Shown piece after piece: positions 32,222 to 44,016 of a stretch of 64,000 nucleotides of DNA. The stretch is from Climacium dendroides. Lineage: Eukaryota > Streptophyta > Bryopsida > Hypnales > Climaciaceae. Under the pieces are notes generated by a model. The model did no database searches. It was not told where the DNA came from and was given only the letters and a program-made list of their open reading frames with translations. Positions within the stretch are counted from its first letter, which is position 1. Every line of letters begins with the position of its first letter. The translations under genes and the position numbers were made by a program. Where the stretch lies: the NCBI GenBank assembly GCA_950106755.1, contig OX467087.1:22696047-22760046 (forward strand), written 5' to 3'.

Positions 32222-34083
32222 ATGGGTCAATCCTCCTTCACTGTCATTTCAAGGTTTAATTTTGGGATTGGGGGTAGAAGGGGGAAAAAATTAAACCTCT
32301 CATTTTGGGGCCATGGAAAATCATTTTGTAGCTCAATGACTTGGCTCAAAATTCAAACCTTTGTGATTAACTTCGATGACAAGCTTTCAGTAGTCAATGA
32401 GGTTAATCGTAAAGTGTATGCAATGTGGGACTAGAAGTTGAGTTTGAGAAAAATACAAGATAATCAACCCAAAACTATAATTGGATTCTTGGATGAATAT
32501 TACATGCTTTTTTTTCTTTTGAATCAAGTGGAATTCCATTGCAAAGCATAAACAATACAAAACAACCAAGCCAAAGGCCAAACAAAACGAAAGGACTAAA
32601 TCAACATGAAATGAAGGAGCTAAATAAAAAACTAAAAAACTAAAAGAACAAGTTGTCTCTAGTGAAAGTAAAACAAAGCTAAAAAAAACTATTGATTTAC
32701 AACCATATTACGCATGAACGGAAGGGTGACTATAAAAAAAATATTGATTTGGATATCTTAGAGGAAGTACTCAAAACAAGTATTGTTTGATCATTTGAAA
32801 GTCACTTTAAGACTCTAACAACCTTATGAGGTTTATGCCAATCTTTGAGAGCCTCTAGAAGGAGAAATATAAGCCTCATATAAGTCTCAAGCTTTTGAGA
32901 CGAATTAGATCATGTCTCGAGAAGAATGCAAATATATAATTATCTCTACATTAACCAAGTCATAACCTTGTACAAAAAAAAATACAAAATAATTACCTTC
33001 TAAATCCTTTTGGAAGTATTCCATTTCTTTGGTATGCTCACACGCAATCGCCTCTTGATGACCTTCAATTTAGACCCACCCACACCCATCCCAGCTCTCT
33101 CCCTTAATATTAGGGTTAACATTCTAAATAGCTCCTGCTTAATTGAATTACAAAGGCCTTCTGAAAAGAGCTTTATAAAAAAAGGAGAAAGAGAAGGAAA
33201 AAAATGTCCCTTTTCAGTGTATTTGCAATGGCATTCTATTTATTATTAACGCTGACAATCGCCCATGGACTGTGGGATAATTACAAATTACAAAAGGTTC
33301 TCTAAAATTGAGAGCTGTAATTAATTACTGCCCCTTGAACTACAATGCTAATTCAGCCAATTCCGAACCAACCCAAGCATACGTTAATTAATTGCAATTG
33401 CTTGAGAGATTAGATTAGCTGGCCGGGTGGAGATCATGCAATGGCTCTCTGAGCCTTTAATTATTCATCCACTTTAGCTTTAGGGGGGGGGGGGGGTAAG
33501 TTAAGTGACGGATACTAAATCCTGCTCCCAATAAATAAAATTAAATGATGAAGCCTGCATGATGTTTACTGAGAGAGATTCTCATCCGCAAATGAAAGGA
33601 ATATATATATATATATATCCTCTCATTTGCACCCCACCCCCCAAAAACAAACAGTAAAAAAAATATTCTCGCACCCCCACAACCACCCCCTGTAGCTAGC
33701 TAAATTCAAACTTATTACAAGCATCTGTCATTATGAACCTGACTCCAAACACAATATGCACATGATGCAGATTCTCGAAGTAAAAACTTCACAAATGAAC
33801 CCACTTTGTTTGCGTCAAAGAAAAAGAAGAAAAGATTAAAGATTAAAGATAAAGAAAAAGAAAAGGGAACCAGCCCACAGCCCCGTAGGTATCTGCAAGC
33901 ATAGGTAGAACTTGAATTGTACTTCGGTAGGGTTTAAATAATTTAATAAATTCCATTGAATTTGCACGAACTCGAGCGTGTCTACTTCTGTTCTATTTTC
34001 ACATAAAAAAAAATGGCACCAAAGCTCTCTGTAGCGAGATCTCTGTAGGACAAGTGCACAGGGGGAAGAAGAATTGGCATTCG
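32222..34083. other. Intergenic, possible retroposon 3' end, homopolymers
   Basis: At 32508-32560 a poly-T run followed by 'gaatcaagtggaattccattgcaa' resembles the short retroposed insert at 54665-54715, so about 32508-32990 may be the reverse-oriented 3' end of a non-LTR element; no protein remnant proves it. A G-run (33483-33496) and an (AT)n run (33602-33618) lie in otherwise featureless DNA. Confidence 0.35.
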
Positions 34084-34390
34084 TAAGGTAGGAGGTCCAT
34101 AAACCGCCCATGGAAGAGCTGAAACTGAATTTTGGTGAATTGGGGGGAGGTGAAGCTTCTGGAATTAGGAAATATTTCCTCACAAGACAAGTGGAATTGG
34201 CATCTAACCCAAGTCGTTTCATGTTTTTTGGAGCTTTGTGGAATTAGTTCTGAAATTTTGAAGTTGAGGGCTCTAAAATCACCCACCTCCTCAAATGTAC
34301 GTCATTTGTACGTTGCTGAAGGTCATGAAAAAGAAACATGTACAAATTGTGTACATTTGAAGAGGTGGGTGATTTTATAGCCTATGTGAT
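34084..34390 (+). mobile_element. GTAAGGTAG-family element, near complete
   Basis: It starts TAAGGTAGGAGGTCCATAAA and carries the family core AATTGGCATCTAACCCAAGT and TTGTGGAATTAGTT. It closes with a hairpin: 'ctaaaatcacccacctc' (about 34270-34286) pairs with 'gaggtgggtgatttta' (about 34363-34378), with GTACA motifs in the loop. The family is also seen at 9560, 41486, 41830 and 54379. Confidence 0.7.
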
Positions 34391-36774
34391 TTGAAAACCT
34401 CTAGTAGAGGGGACAAATAGAAGCCCTTTTTGTCTCCCCCTAGACAATGCAAGGTTTGCCCATTAGAGGTAGTCACACCTTCTCCATTCCGGGTCCAAAT
34501 AATGGAGAAGTTCCACGTGTCTGGTTGCTTTTCGTTGGGCGCCCACAATTTTTGGAGCAACCATTCCCCATTAATGTGCCGGTCTCGTTCTTCACCTCCG
34601 ACCTTGAAGAATTCGACATTCGGAAGTTTTCCCGGTTATCTTTTCATCTTCCGACTTCGAAAATTCACCCTCCCACGTTCTTCCTTTCACCCCCTGCGTT
34701 GCTTTTGAACCGCATTGTTGTTGGGTGTCGTTGCTTGTAAAATCATTCTTCGATTTTCATTCTCCATGCTTGACACATCAAAAAGGGGGGTCACACCTTC
34801 TTCATGCACAAGGGCTCCCCATTGGCTCCCTTTTTCTCTCACTACTTTCTCATTCTTGAAGAAATTTCGCTTGTTGGAGAAGGTGTGACTATCCCTATTG
34901 TTGGAGATATTTCTTGAATTTAACGACCTACTTTCCTTTAATTCCCATCTTGAACTATTTTTTTAAGTACCGAGTTTGGGTTTTTCTCTCTTTTTTAATT
35001 ATAAAAAGATATTTTGTAAGTTTTCTTCATTGGTTGTTCTTCCAATGTTCCCAAATTGCAACTAGGTTTTTTCCCAATTCCATCGGCTAACAATGACTAA
35101 CCAGCGTTTTGCTATGAACATTGGTTCTATTTGATACATGGAGAGAGAGAGAGAGAAGCATATGCAATTGTAGGATCTTTTATTTAACTTGTATGAGAAA
35201 TATGGAAAAAAGTTGAAAACACTTTGATTATGTAGATTATAAGATATTATTGCTGAAAGTAAAAAAGAAAACATTTTTCACCTTGCTTAACTTGTTTTTT
35301 TAGACTTTTTTTTTGAAATATGGACAATTTCCATTGAAGTTTTAAAGACATTTTTTGCATTAGGAATTTGTATAAATAATTGAATAAAAAATCTAGGGAA
35401 TTTTTTTTAAATAAATAAAATAAAATTCATTATTAATAAAAATTATCAAGTAGAAACAAATATAGGATGGAAGGAAAAATGATATCATTGACAATTCTAA
35501 GATGAAATTGAAATACGTCAATCCTCATAGTCAAATCATTGTAGCAAGCAATCTACAACCTTTGGATGTCTTTGTTTTGAAAATGTGTCAAAATTGAATT
35601 TTGGAACTAATCCTAATTCAAGAAGATATCTCAATTGTCCAAAAACAATACTTTTCATAACTCTTACAAATTCAAATGGAATGAATAAAGTTTTCCTATA
35701 TACACAAATACATTAAAAAGGAAAAATTTTATTCTCAAAAATTGTGCCTTCAAAATTTTTATTTTCAAAAAGATAATATATTCCATTAGATTCAAAACAA
35801 GTTTCAAAAACTGCAATAAATTTTGACATCATTGGAACTTGCCCAAAAAACCATTCTAAGACTTTGAACCTTGAAAAATAAATATTACTTTTAAAGTTTG
35901 CTCAGTGTTTTTTTTGTCTATCTTGTACCTATTTCTATTTAATATTTTTTTTAAATGGAAATAAAGTGGGTTTTTCCTTAGAATTTTTTCTCCAAAATCT
36001 TAGCTCAATTCTTCAACATAAAAAATTAGAAATTCAAAATGTTTAGTGCAAATTTTTAAAAAATTAAGAAGATGATGCAAAGTTCCATTAGAACCAGTTG
36101 TCAACTTCTCGACTTTAACGTGTCACCATCATCCCATTGGCATCATGTCACCATTACAAGTTGTAACTTATAACCTTCTTTCCTTTCAACTTGCTTCCTA
36201 CAGTCTTGGATCATGAAGATCAAAGGATGTGATTGAAAAATGTACAACCAATTATGTGCGATAACCTATTTGCTGCTAGCACAACTCATCAATTATCGAA
36301 TACATAATCTAATCATACAATATGCAAAAAAACGTTATGAAAGTACCCTAAACTAACTCATATCTTTTTTCATGGTGTTCAAATAATGCATGCTAAATCA
36401 TTTTGGAATCGTCTTTTTAGTCACCAACAAGATCCAATGAAAAAAGAAAAATGAACTTAACCACTTAACCACCACCAAAACCATGTTCCAAATTTCATAA
36501 TGGACGCTCGTCGCCGAGCATCTAGGAAATAAAGACAGAGACCAAAAGTCAAACGTGTGCATCTACCGATCCTTGAGAAGAATGTAACGAGTGGGAACAG
36601 TGTGCGAGTAAGCTTATTCTGGCCTTTCCGGAGTAGTACGGTGAGATCGTTTACATCCACTCTGTCTCTCCTAAGGTTTCAGCGTTGACTCCGCACAGCC
36701 ACGTCATCCGTGTCCACGTAGGACCGACCCAACTAGAATGCCAGGTGGCAGAAGGAACCTGCTGCATACGTACG
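34391..36774. other. Intergenic with R1 copies, no gene seen
   Basis: Short frames on both strands around 34375-34740 belong to unassigned GC-richer sequence. Further on are R1 copies (35400-35620 inverted, 35920-36060 direct). A GC-richer, promoter-like stretch (36450-36850) holds several ACGT-core motifs such as CCACGTCA and CCACGTAGG. Confidence 0.4.
35400..35620 (-). repeat. Dispersed repeat family R1, inverted copy
   Basis: Read on the minus strand this has 'caatttcatcttagaattgt', 'tttctacttgataattttta' and the T/A-rich tail in the same order as 17060-17300. A direct-strand R1 fragment follows at 35920-36060. Confidence 0.6.
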
Positions 36775-36801
36775 CTGCCCATCGTATTATACGATGGGCA
36801 G
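36775..36801. repeat. Perfect 12-bp inverted repeat, 3-nt spacer
   Basis: CTGCCCATCGTA, spacer TTA, TACGATGGGCAG. It follows a CATACGTACG palindrome in a GC-richer, ACGT-motif-rich stretch. This could be a dyad binding site or an RNA hairpin; nothing nearby decides. Confidence 0.8.
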
Positions 36802-39463
36802 AAATAGAGCGCGTGATACGGCGTTAAATCCGTTTTACAAAGTGTGACCAATAGGGTGAAAACGCAAATTCTCTAGGATAAAAGTAAAACCTTATCCCCA
36901 ATTTTTTGCCGTGTTTACTAGGGTACGTTCTTGACTACCTGAAGAGAATTTACAGTCTCTAATTGCACAAAGTTTGTAAATTTTTTAATCCGGGAGAAAA
37001 AAAATTCCATTCCTGCATATTTCATTCCTGGGGTGAAATTCTAGCGTTTTTTCACCAGGCTGGTCTCACTTCGTGGGAGCGGGTTTACTTATTTAGCGTC
37101 CTCACTGCTGATGAGCTTCAGTTGGGGTAGGTTACTGACTGAGTCTGGTTTCCCGCTGCCCAACATTCATTCACTAGGGTGGATTTTAAGTGTTTTTCAA
37201 AATTTAAATTTAACTTTGTTTTTGTTTTTGTTTGAACGGTTCTGATACTCCGCACGTGGGTCAGCCTCCGTCCGTGCGGGTTGTCCGTATACCCCTACGA
37301 ACTTACTGAATGGGGGGCTAACCTCTCAAGTATTCCCTACGAATGGAAGAAGTTGTGCACGAGTGCAGCAAGCGAAAGATTTCCGGAAGCAAGAATTCTC
37401 CATCCTCGGTAGATTCTTTGGTAGGTACTCATCGAGTTGCTGAGTTTTTGGGTTTTTTTTTCAATTTTTATGAAGTGCGAAAGTGGCAATATTAAACGTT
37501 AATAGAGGTGTTCTAAATTTCAACATTCATCCATATATTGGATAGAAAATATCGCATGTGTGCATATATCACATACTGTATCCATAATTCTATTTTCATC
37601 TACAAACAATCGGGTGATTTAATCCAAAATTTTCTTTTTTCTTTTTTCTGGCAATTTTCTGCCCTTTTTAGTACCAAGGGTATGGTGCGAGGCTTATAAA
37701 TGTGGTACAAGTGGCTGCCATATCGCTAGGAAAAAAACAAAAGAACTGGCTAGGAGATGTTGAGTTGTTGGTTTCGTGAGGTTCATGAATGAAGACAATG
37801 AATGTTACGTAAAGTGCCTCGGTTTTTTTTAGTAACTTATAAAGAAAAGTGAATATCAAACAATTGTTTGTTAGACTTTCCAAAAGCGTCTAGTTAGATT
37901 GGTGAGTAATAGATTTTTGATTCTTTTGTTGCGTTTTGTGAGAATTTGCATCAAAGTGCTTCTAAGGTAATAATACCTAATATCGTTCTGATAGGTCTTG
38001 TTGATAATCAAAAGGAGATTTTTTTAGAAGGTTGTTATAAAAAAACATCTACCAACTTTGTCTCAAAATGGTCAATTTCAATGAATACAACTTTTAGAAT
38101 AATTTTTTTTAAAATGAAATGAAATGAAATATGGATTATTTATAAATAATTCAAAATAGAATGTTTATAAAAATTTATCTCTAGAAAAATTTATTTTTAA
38201 AAGTCGTGCTTAATAAAAGGGTGATGGAAAATGCTAAGAAATTTTGATGTTTGATTTTTAGAAAATAGTAAAAAAAAAAAATTAAAAGTATAACTTAAAG
38301 GTGTTCCTTCTCAACCATTTGCATTTTGGGAAAAAAATTGTATTATTTGCACTTTGAGCAAATGTGGAAGGTAGACAGTTTTTTATTTAAGAAAATCTCT
38401 TTGTGGGCTTGTACAACTTTACTCATATCCTAATTTTGACCTTCAAATTATCATTTTGGATTGAAAATAGTACTGAAATCCCTTGAAATGACAAAAGTAT
38501 ACATCCAATCAAGGGTGTTGAAAACTAGAAAATTAATTTTTGAAAAGTGGGAAAAAAAATATTCAATGTTTAAAATTATATGTAACCTTCATTTCAAATT
38601 TTCTATATAGAAATGGCATATGACACAATAGTTATGAGCAGAAAAATACCCATTCAAGATCAAGGGAATCAAATAAAGGACAAGTACTTTTTGCAATCAC
38701 CCTAGAGTATTTGTTTTTAGACACTTTATGAAAAAACAAGAATTTTCAAAGTACTAAAAATAGATATGTCATAATTATAGGACATGATCAATGGAAAATA
38801 AAAGTAGATACCAAAATTTTAATTTTTTCTATATAGTGGAAAAAGGAGTATTGATCCAAATTCTATTATTAGCATATGTCAAACTTTATATTTGAAATAA
38901 AATAAAAATTCAGTGTCAATCATGTCCTCCACTTATGGTACTCAAAATCGACTTTAGGCTTTTACATTCAAGAGTTTTACATCTTAGACAAAAATCTAGA
39001 TGGGACTACTTTTAATGAAATTCCCTACAAAATCGATTTTGAACAAATGTTCACAAACTCTTACAAAGGAAATAAATGCAATATTGAGTGATGTAGAAGC
39101 TCAAATGTGAACAAAGCAAAAATATCATTCCAAAAGCACTCAAAGTCTACTCACTATATTTAACAATCCACAAGGTCAAATGGAATGAATTTTTTCCTAC
39201 ACTTTGCTATAAAGTTTTTCTACACTTTTGTATGGTTAAAGCTTTAAAAAATGTTTATATTTTAAATTTTGATCAATGCACCCAAAAATGGTCGTTTTAG
39301 ACATTTTAAATCTATATCGTACAAATGATGTTCAAGTAAGTCTTCATACTTTTTTAGATTGCTATATAAATTAGGTACAATTTACACTAAAGTCCTTCCT
39401 TTTTTTTACTAGGTCTCTTTCTAGTGGAAGCACTTTAACCCAACAATGGTACTTGAAACCCTA
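36802..39463. other. Intergenic with a fold-back-core fragment
   Basis: About 36890-37060 holds a degraded arm of the fold-back family ('ctctaattgcacaaagtttgtaaattt', then 'aaattcc'). At 37345 a short ATG frame of about 50 codons has possible donor sites but no downstream exon partner. From 37480 to 39463 the DNA is AT-rich decayed repeat; 39100-39350 resembles 45690-45960 and 46010-46320. Confidence 0.4.
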
Positions 39464-39818
39464 AGAGCAGCTCCAATGTTGACCCACAAAGAGCCTCAAT
39501 AACTTGTCCAGTATGGATCTATTGTTGGAGCCAATGGAGAAAAGTATGGATTGGGCTACTTTGCAACGTGGCACTTGCAACCCTGCCTATAACACGGCAA
39601 TAGATCCAAGAACAGGAAATAAACTTTAAAAAAAAATATCGACTAATTCCTCCTCTCTCAAACTCTAGAACCACTACCACTTAAAGAAATCTAACTTCTA
39701 GTGTCCTTTTCCATGCTCAATAAATTGCTACAAAATGCTGAGCAAGGGCTCTCATGTGCGGAGCCCTAGAAAATGCAGTTGACTACAACTGCCGCATTGG
39801 AGCTTTTAAACATGCTCT
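39464..39818. mobile_element. AGAGCAGCTCCAATG-ended inverted-repeat element
   Basis: The left end AGAGCAGCTCCAATG and the right end (CATTGGAGCT, a 9-bp insertion, GCTCT) are inverse complements. The interior of about 320 bp is non-coding. Ends of this type are widespread on plant non-autonomous elements; the superfamily is left open. No clear target duplication. Confidence 0.45.
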
Positions 39819-40559
39819 GAACGGCAGACAAGTTCGACAACGCGGGAGGTGAAGCGCGACGGAGCGGGAGTTGAAGAGGACCGATCAAAGTTCATACCCA
39901 TACTGCGTGCATGCAGATTCTGGACGTATCGACATTCAACACCAGTATAGATGATCGATCGATTGCAAGGAATCAGTGTAGAAGATCGACGCTCACAGGG
40001 AGACCGGGAGGGCGATACGGGGGGGGGTATGTAACTATACCCACCCACCCACCCCCAATTTTCTTATTTATCAGTACTGATGTTATGATCGGTGTTGATA
40101 CAATCCTACAAAGCTAATCTGCAAGCTAACGTTGAATCCCAGGGTGTCCGCAGCCGCCACCGCCAGTGATACCATCCTCGATCAATTTTCAACCGTGATT
40201 GAATGACCGAGAGCATTGGTTACTTGGCATTCGCTCATCTTGAATTCGGAGATGGTGTGCCGTTGTTTGGATCGGAACATTGGCAATACAACTCCTAAAT
40301 TGATCGCGGTGATGGGAAAGGTTCGTAGCAGCACCTGCACGATCGTGAATCGATCTGCATTTCTGCCTGCGAGTTAGTTAGTTTTCGCCTTGCTGCTTGA
40401 ATTGGCGATCGATCGATAATTCAATTCACGCGCCATATTCACACAAACCTCTCGCACTCATACTCACAGATGATTCGTTGAACTTTAATTTCTAGCAGAC
40501 GGAAACCTCAAGTGAGAGGCATCTGCAACGCAAGATCTAGCAAGTGCAACGTCAATACC
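39819..40559. other. GC-richer patch, no gene seen
   Basis: This contains a G9 run at about 40020-40028 followed by tandem CCACC units, and several GATCGATC palindromes (39956, 40407). No frame exceeds about 80 codons. It may be gene-relic or regulatory DNA. Confidence 0.35.
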
Positions 40560-40705
40560 CGATCCTCCATTTCAAACATCTAGGACTGATGTAGATTTTA
40601 AAAATCTAGGCCAGTTGTACATTTTAGGGCGCCTGGTCTGAACTGTAAAAACTGTCAAACTTGCGGAATTTTTCCATTTTAATGAAATTACCCATCCAGG
40701 CTCTT
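40560..40705. mobile_element. Half copy of the AATTTCATTAAAATGGCG family
   Basis: It has only the right half of the element seen complete at 50565-50880: 'ctaggactgatgtagatttt', 'ggtctgaactgtaaaaactg', then a terminal CCATTTTAATGAAATTACC. It lies about 100 bp before a fuller copy. Confidence 0.55.
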
Positions 40706-40805
40706 GAAGATAACATGAAAGGTGTTGTTAGCATACATCAAGTTAGATTTTGTTGTTTCCGTTGTTTTTTGTAATCCATAACTTGTCGTGGGCAGATTGA
40801 GCAAA

Positions 40806-41073
40806 TGAAGAATTTCATTAAAATGGCGGTATTCCATGTGCCATTTTCAAATTGCCCAGTCTAAAGTATAAAAGTGGGTTTACAATGTCATCTAAGACAA
40901 GTATAGATTCCAAAATTCTAAGATTGGTGTAGCTTTCAAACCACCCAATCTAAACCATAAAAGTGCCATCTAAGACTAATGTAGATTTCAGACCTCTAGG
41001 ATGAGTAACCAATCTAAACCACAAAAAAAAACTGCCAAAGTTGTGGAATGGCGCCATTTTAATGAAACTCGCC
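40806..41073. mobile_element. AATTTCATTAAAATGGCG-family MITE
   Basis: The left end GAATTTCATTAAAATGGCGG and the right end GCGCCATTTTAATGAAACTC are inverted repeats of about 22 bp. The interior has tandem 'gtagatttcagaccnctagg'-like phrases and 'ccaatctaaaccataaaagtgcc'. The family is shared with 50565-50880. Confidence 0.65.
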
Positions 41074-41485
41074 ATGCGTGCTCCTAGAAGGTAAGAGAAC
41101 GTGGAAACCCTTGCACTCATTTCTCTTGAGTCTTCCCTCTTGACTGCTTCAAAATTGTGGTACCTCTCTGTAGCCCTGGTTTTGGAACTGCCCATTATTG
41201 TGACTTGATTTTATTTTATTTGGCATGGCCATAGTCAAACGAAAACAAATGTGGATTCGGTACTCGGAGACCGCGAAGCGAAACTGTGTACATCTTCGAT
41301 TGATTGATGAGGGCCTACGTGGTCGGTGAGGCTGAGTCGTGATTCTCTTAATGATATGTACAGAGCTAACAAGTCTCAGGACATGGGCCAAAGTCAAACC
41401 TTTCTGTTTCTGGGTTTCTGTTGGAGAGAGGTGTGAGAGCCTCCCTCACGGACCCAATGTTGGACAAGAGTCACAAGACTTTAAA

Positions 41486-41650
41486 GGTAAGGTAGTCGGT
41501 CCATAAACCGAGCATCGAAGGACTGAAACTGAATTTTGGGCAGGTGAAACTTCAGTAAACTTTCCTTGAAAGAAAAGAGGAATTGGCATCTAACCCAAGT
41601 TGTTTCATATTTTTTGGATCATTTTTGAATTAGTTATGAATTTTCAAACG
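41486..41650 (+). mobile_element. GTAAGGTAG-family element, truncated
   Basis: It starts GTAAGGTAGTCGGTCCATAA and contains GAATTGGCATCTAACCCAAG and the 'gtttcatattttttgga' block, then stops near 41650 before the hairpin part. A second, longer copy follows 180 bp away. Confidence 0.6.
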
Positions 41651-41829
41651 AGATGTGGTATCAGTCCCTATTTATTTATGTCCCTAGGGCTTCCATGAAT
41701 TGTTCACTTGTCATTAACAATGCTTTTTTCTTTATATTCATTCAAGGACTACAAAGGTCCATTTAAGAACCACTTAATATCCATTCACAACCATCTATAT
41801 GGGCAGTTGTTAATGCCTGATCATATTTC

Positions 41830-42163
41830 AAGCCTCCTACCTTAAGAGGCCCATAAAGCATCCACTTTGGAGCTGAAATTGAATTTGGGGAGGTGGAACT
41901 TCTTAAAATATTTTTTTCAGTCAATTTTACTTGAATGAAAAATGGAATTGGCATCTACCCCAAGTTGTTTCATATTTTTTGGAGCTTTGTGGAATTAGTT
42001 ATGAATTTTTGGAGTTGAAATTATATAGGCTCTAAAATTGCCCACCTCTTGAACTATTTGTATATTGTTGGTACAATGAAAAAGAAAAATGTACACAGAT
42101 AGTGTATATTTGAAGAGGTGGGCAATTTTGAAGCCTAAGTGCTTTATAAAACTCCTACCTTGA
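41830..42163 (+). mobile_element. GTAAGGTAG-family element with 3' hairpin
   Basis: The core GAATTGGCATCTACCCCAAG and TTGTGGAATTAGTTATGAAT are present. Near the end, 'aggctctaaaattgcccacctctt' (about 42028-42051) pairs with AAGAGGTGGGCAATTTTGAA (about 42114-42133) around a loop with GTACA motifs. Both outer edges carry CTCCTACCTT. No coding capacity. Confidence 0.65.
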
Positions 42164-43300
42164 ATGTGCTGTAAAATAATTATGTGGTTTATAAAATTTT
42201 GAAGTTTACATTGAAAGAGACTATGTTATGCATCATTGATAAAAATTATCTACATATATATAGCATGTAAATTTTTGTGATTGGTGAATCCCTAAAAGAT
42301 CAAGGGTGTTTTTCAAGAAAAATTGTCAAACGACTATATTCTTTTAGAGCATTGGCCGAAATTGAAAATTGAAGTTATTTTTTGAACTCCAATTGTACAA
42401 AAAAAAATTAGCCCATCTGACTAAGTATGTGAATAGAAAGATTATAATGTTTGAAGCGAAATAAGAAAAAATTATTTTCATTCTTGCAAATTGGGGTCAA
42501 TAGACTTAAAACCTTCTGAAAGTAAAAATTTTGTTGTGCACAAAATTGAGGCTCTATACTATGAAGTACTACATCTTGTTAAATACACTCTTGTAAGATT
42601 TCATAAACAAATAAGGGACCACCTACATCAATCAAAATCACCATACAAATCAAGTAAATTAGCAATTTAGTGGTCATTTTTTTGATGATTTTTTGTTCAA
42701 CAAAGAAATTTTTAGTGTGGAATATACACATTGAAAACTCATAGATAATCTTTTGAAATGCATGGAAAAAATTTCAAGAATTTTGAGGGTAAATTTTCAA
42801 GATAACAGTGTATGTTGTAAGACAAAAATGTTTTTTTTTTTTTCTCAAACTTGCCTAGCAAAGTTAGTAAAGTTTAGACTCCACTTAGAATGAGACTTTT
42901 TCACCAAAATTATTTTTTATTTTCAATTCATTATAACATCATATTAATGACATACTTGCAAAATTTCAAAAATATATGAGGAATTTTGCAAAAGATGCCA
43001 AAATTGCCCAAACTACCTAAATGTTTTTAATATAGTATAACTTTTACCCAAACATCCAATATAATTTTCTCATGTTCCCACAAACTAAGGGTGCATTTTT
43101 ACATTCCCACAAAGCTAGTCCAAGGCCTAGTTGTGACATACGAGGATTAAATTGATACCAACATTCAATATTTCTACCATAATACATTTTATACCAATGG
43201 TGTTTGTACCCTTTTTAGTGCAAATGGTGAAAATCCTCACTAAAAATTAATTCAATGCTATTTTCTTCACTTTGTGTAACATTCAATAACTTCTTAGATT
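42164..43300. other. AT-rich decayed repeat, no gene seen
   Basis: Featureless A/T-rich sequence with a T12-type run near 42831. It is similar in flavour to 38000-39360 and 45300-46350, but no clear boundaries. Confidence 0.4.
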
Positions 43301-43568
43301 GGCAGGACGTTAAATTGTGCCATCGAAGGTAGGCCCAGCAGGATAAAATTTGTGTTTTAGGAATAAAAGTAAAAAAAAGCCCTATTTTGAATCATGTCTA
43401 GGGGATGTTGTAGACCTCACTTAGCTAATTTGGGGTCTCTGATTGCAAATATGAGTTCAAAATTTGCCAAAAAAATCATATGTGGCAAATAAAAAATTCC
43501 TGCGTTTTCTCCGGGTTAAATCCACCCAACAGGCCCACCTTTGACGGCATGATTTAACGAGTCCTGCC
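43301..43568. mobile_element. Fold-back family element with ~40-bp TIRs
   Basis: The left end GGCAGGACGTTAAATTGTGC and the inverted right end GGCAGGACTCGTTAAATCAT continue into matching 'gaaggtaggccc' and 'aaaggtgggcct' blocks. The right part carries the shared core (CTCTGATTGCAAATATGAGT and ATATGTGGCAAATAAAAAAT) found in 3371-3798 and 31795-32221. No coding capacity and no clear target duplication. Confidence 0.7.
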
Positions 43569-43813
43569 TCTCATTGTAGTCATGAATAAATTTTTTTACT
43601 GTGTGAATATCACAATCAATCGGACTATGCTTAGCAATTATTATTAAAAGTGCAACTCTTGTTTGATCACACATTTTTTGGAAAAGAAATATATAAGTGT
43701 AGTCTTATTTATATGAAGTAATGAAGTAATGGAAAGCATAACAAAATACCACATGTTTGGTTTGAAAGTTGGTAGGTTAGGAGTATGGTACTTACATATA
43801 GGTGATTGCAAGA

Positions 43814-44016
43814 CACTACAAGAGAAAGGGGTGTTTTAAGTATAGTCCTAGTAGTATAGTCTTTTAAGTAATGACTTTTAAGTAAGTTTTTCAGTAAAAA
43901 AATTCTAAAAATATTGTCTTTTCAGCAAAATTTTACTAAAAACCTTACTTAAAGGTCGTTACTTAAAAGACTATACTACTAGGACTATACTTAAAACACC
44001 CCTTTCCCTTGTAGTG
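43814..44016. mobile_element. CACTA-type MITE, 203 bp, with TSD
   Basis: The ends CACTACAAGAGAAAGGGGTG and CACTACAAGGGAAAGGGGTG (inverted) head arms of about 95 bp that are nearly identical. The 3-bp AGA at 43811-43813 recurs at 44017-44019, the target duplication expected of the CACTA superfamily. The interior differs from the other two CACTA palindromes in the window, so it is a separate family. Confidence 0.9.

Noticed and set aside
37345..37500. Possible first exon starting ATGGAAGAAGTTGTGCA with nearby GT donors
   Set aside because: No downstream exon, domain or polyadenylation context could be linked to it; the following 2 kb is decayed repeat.
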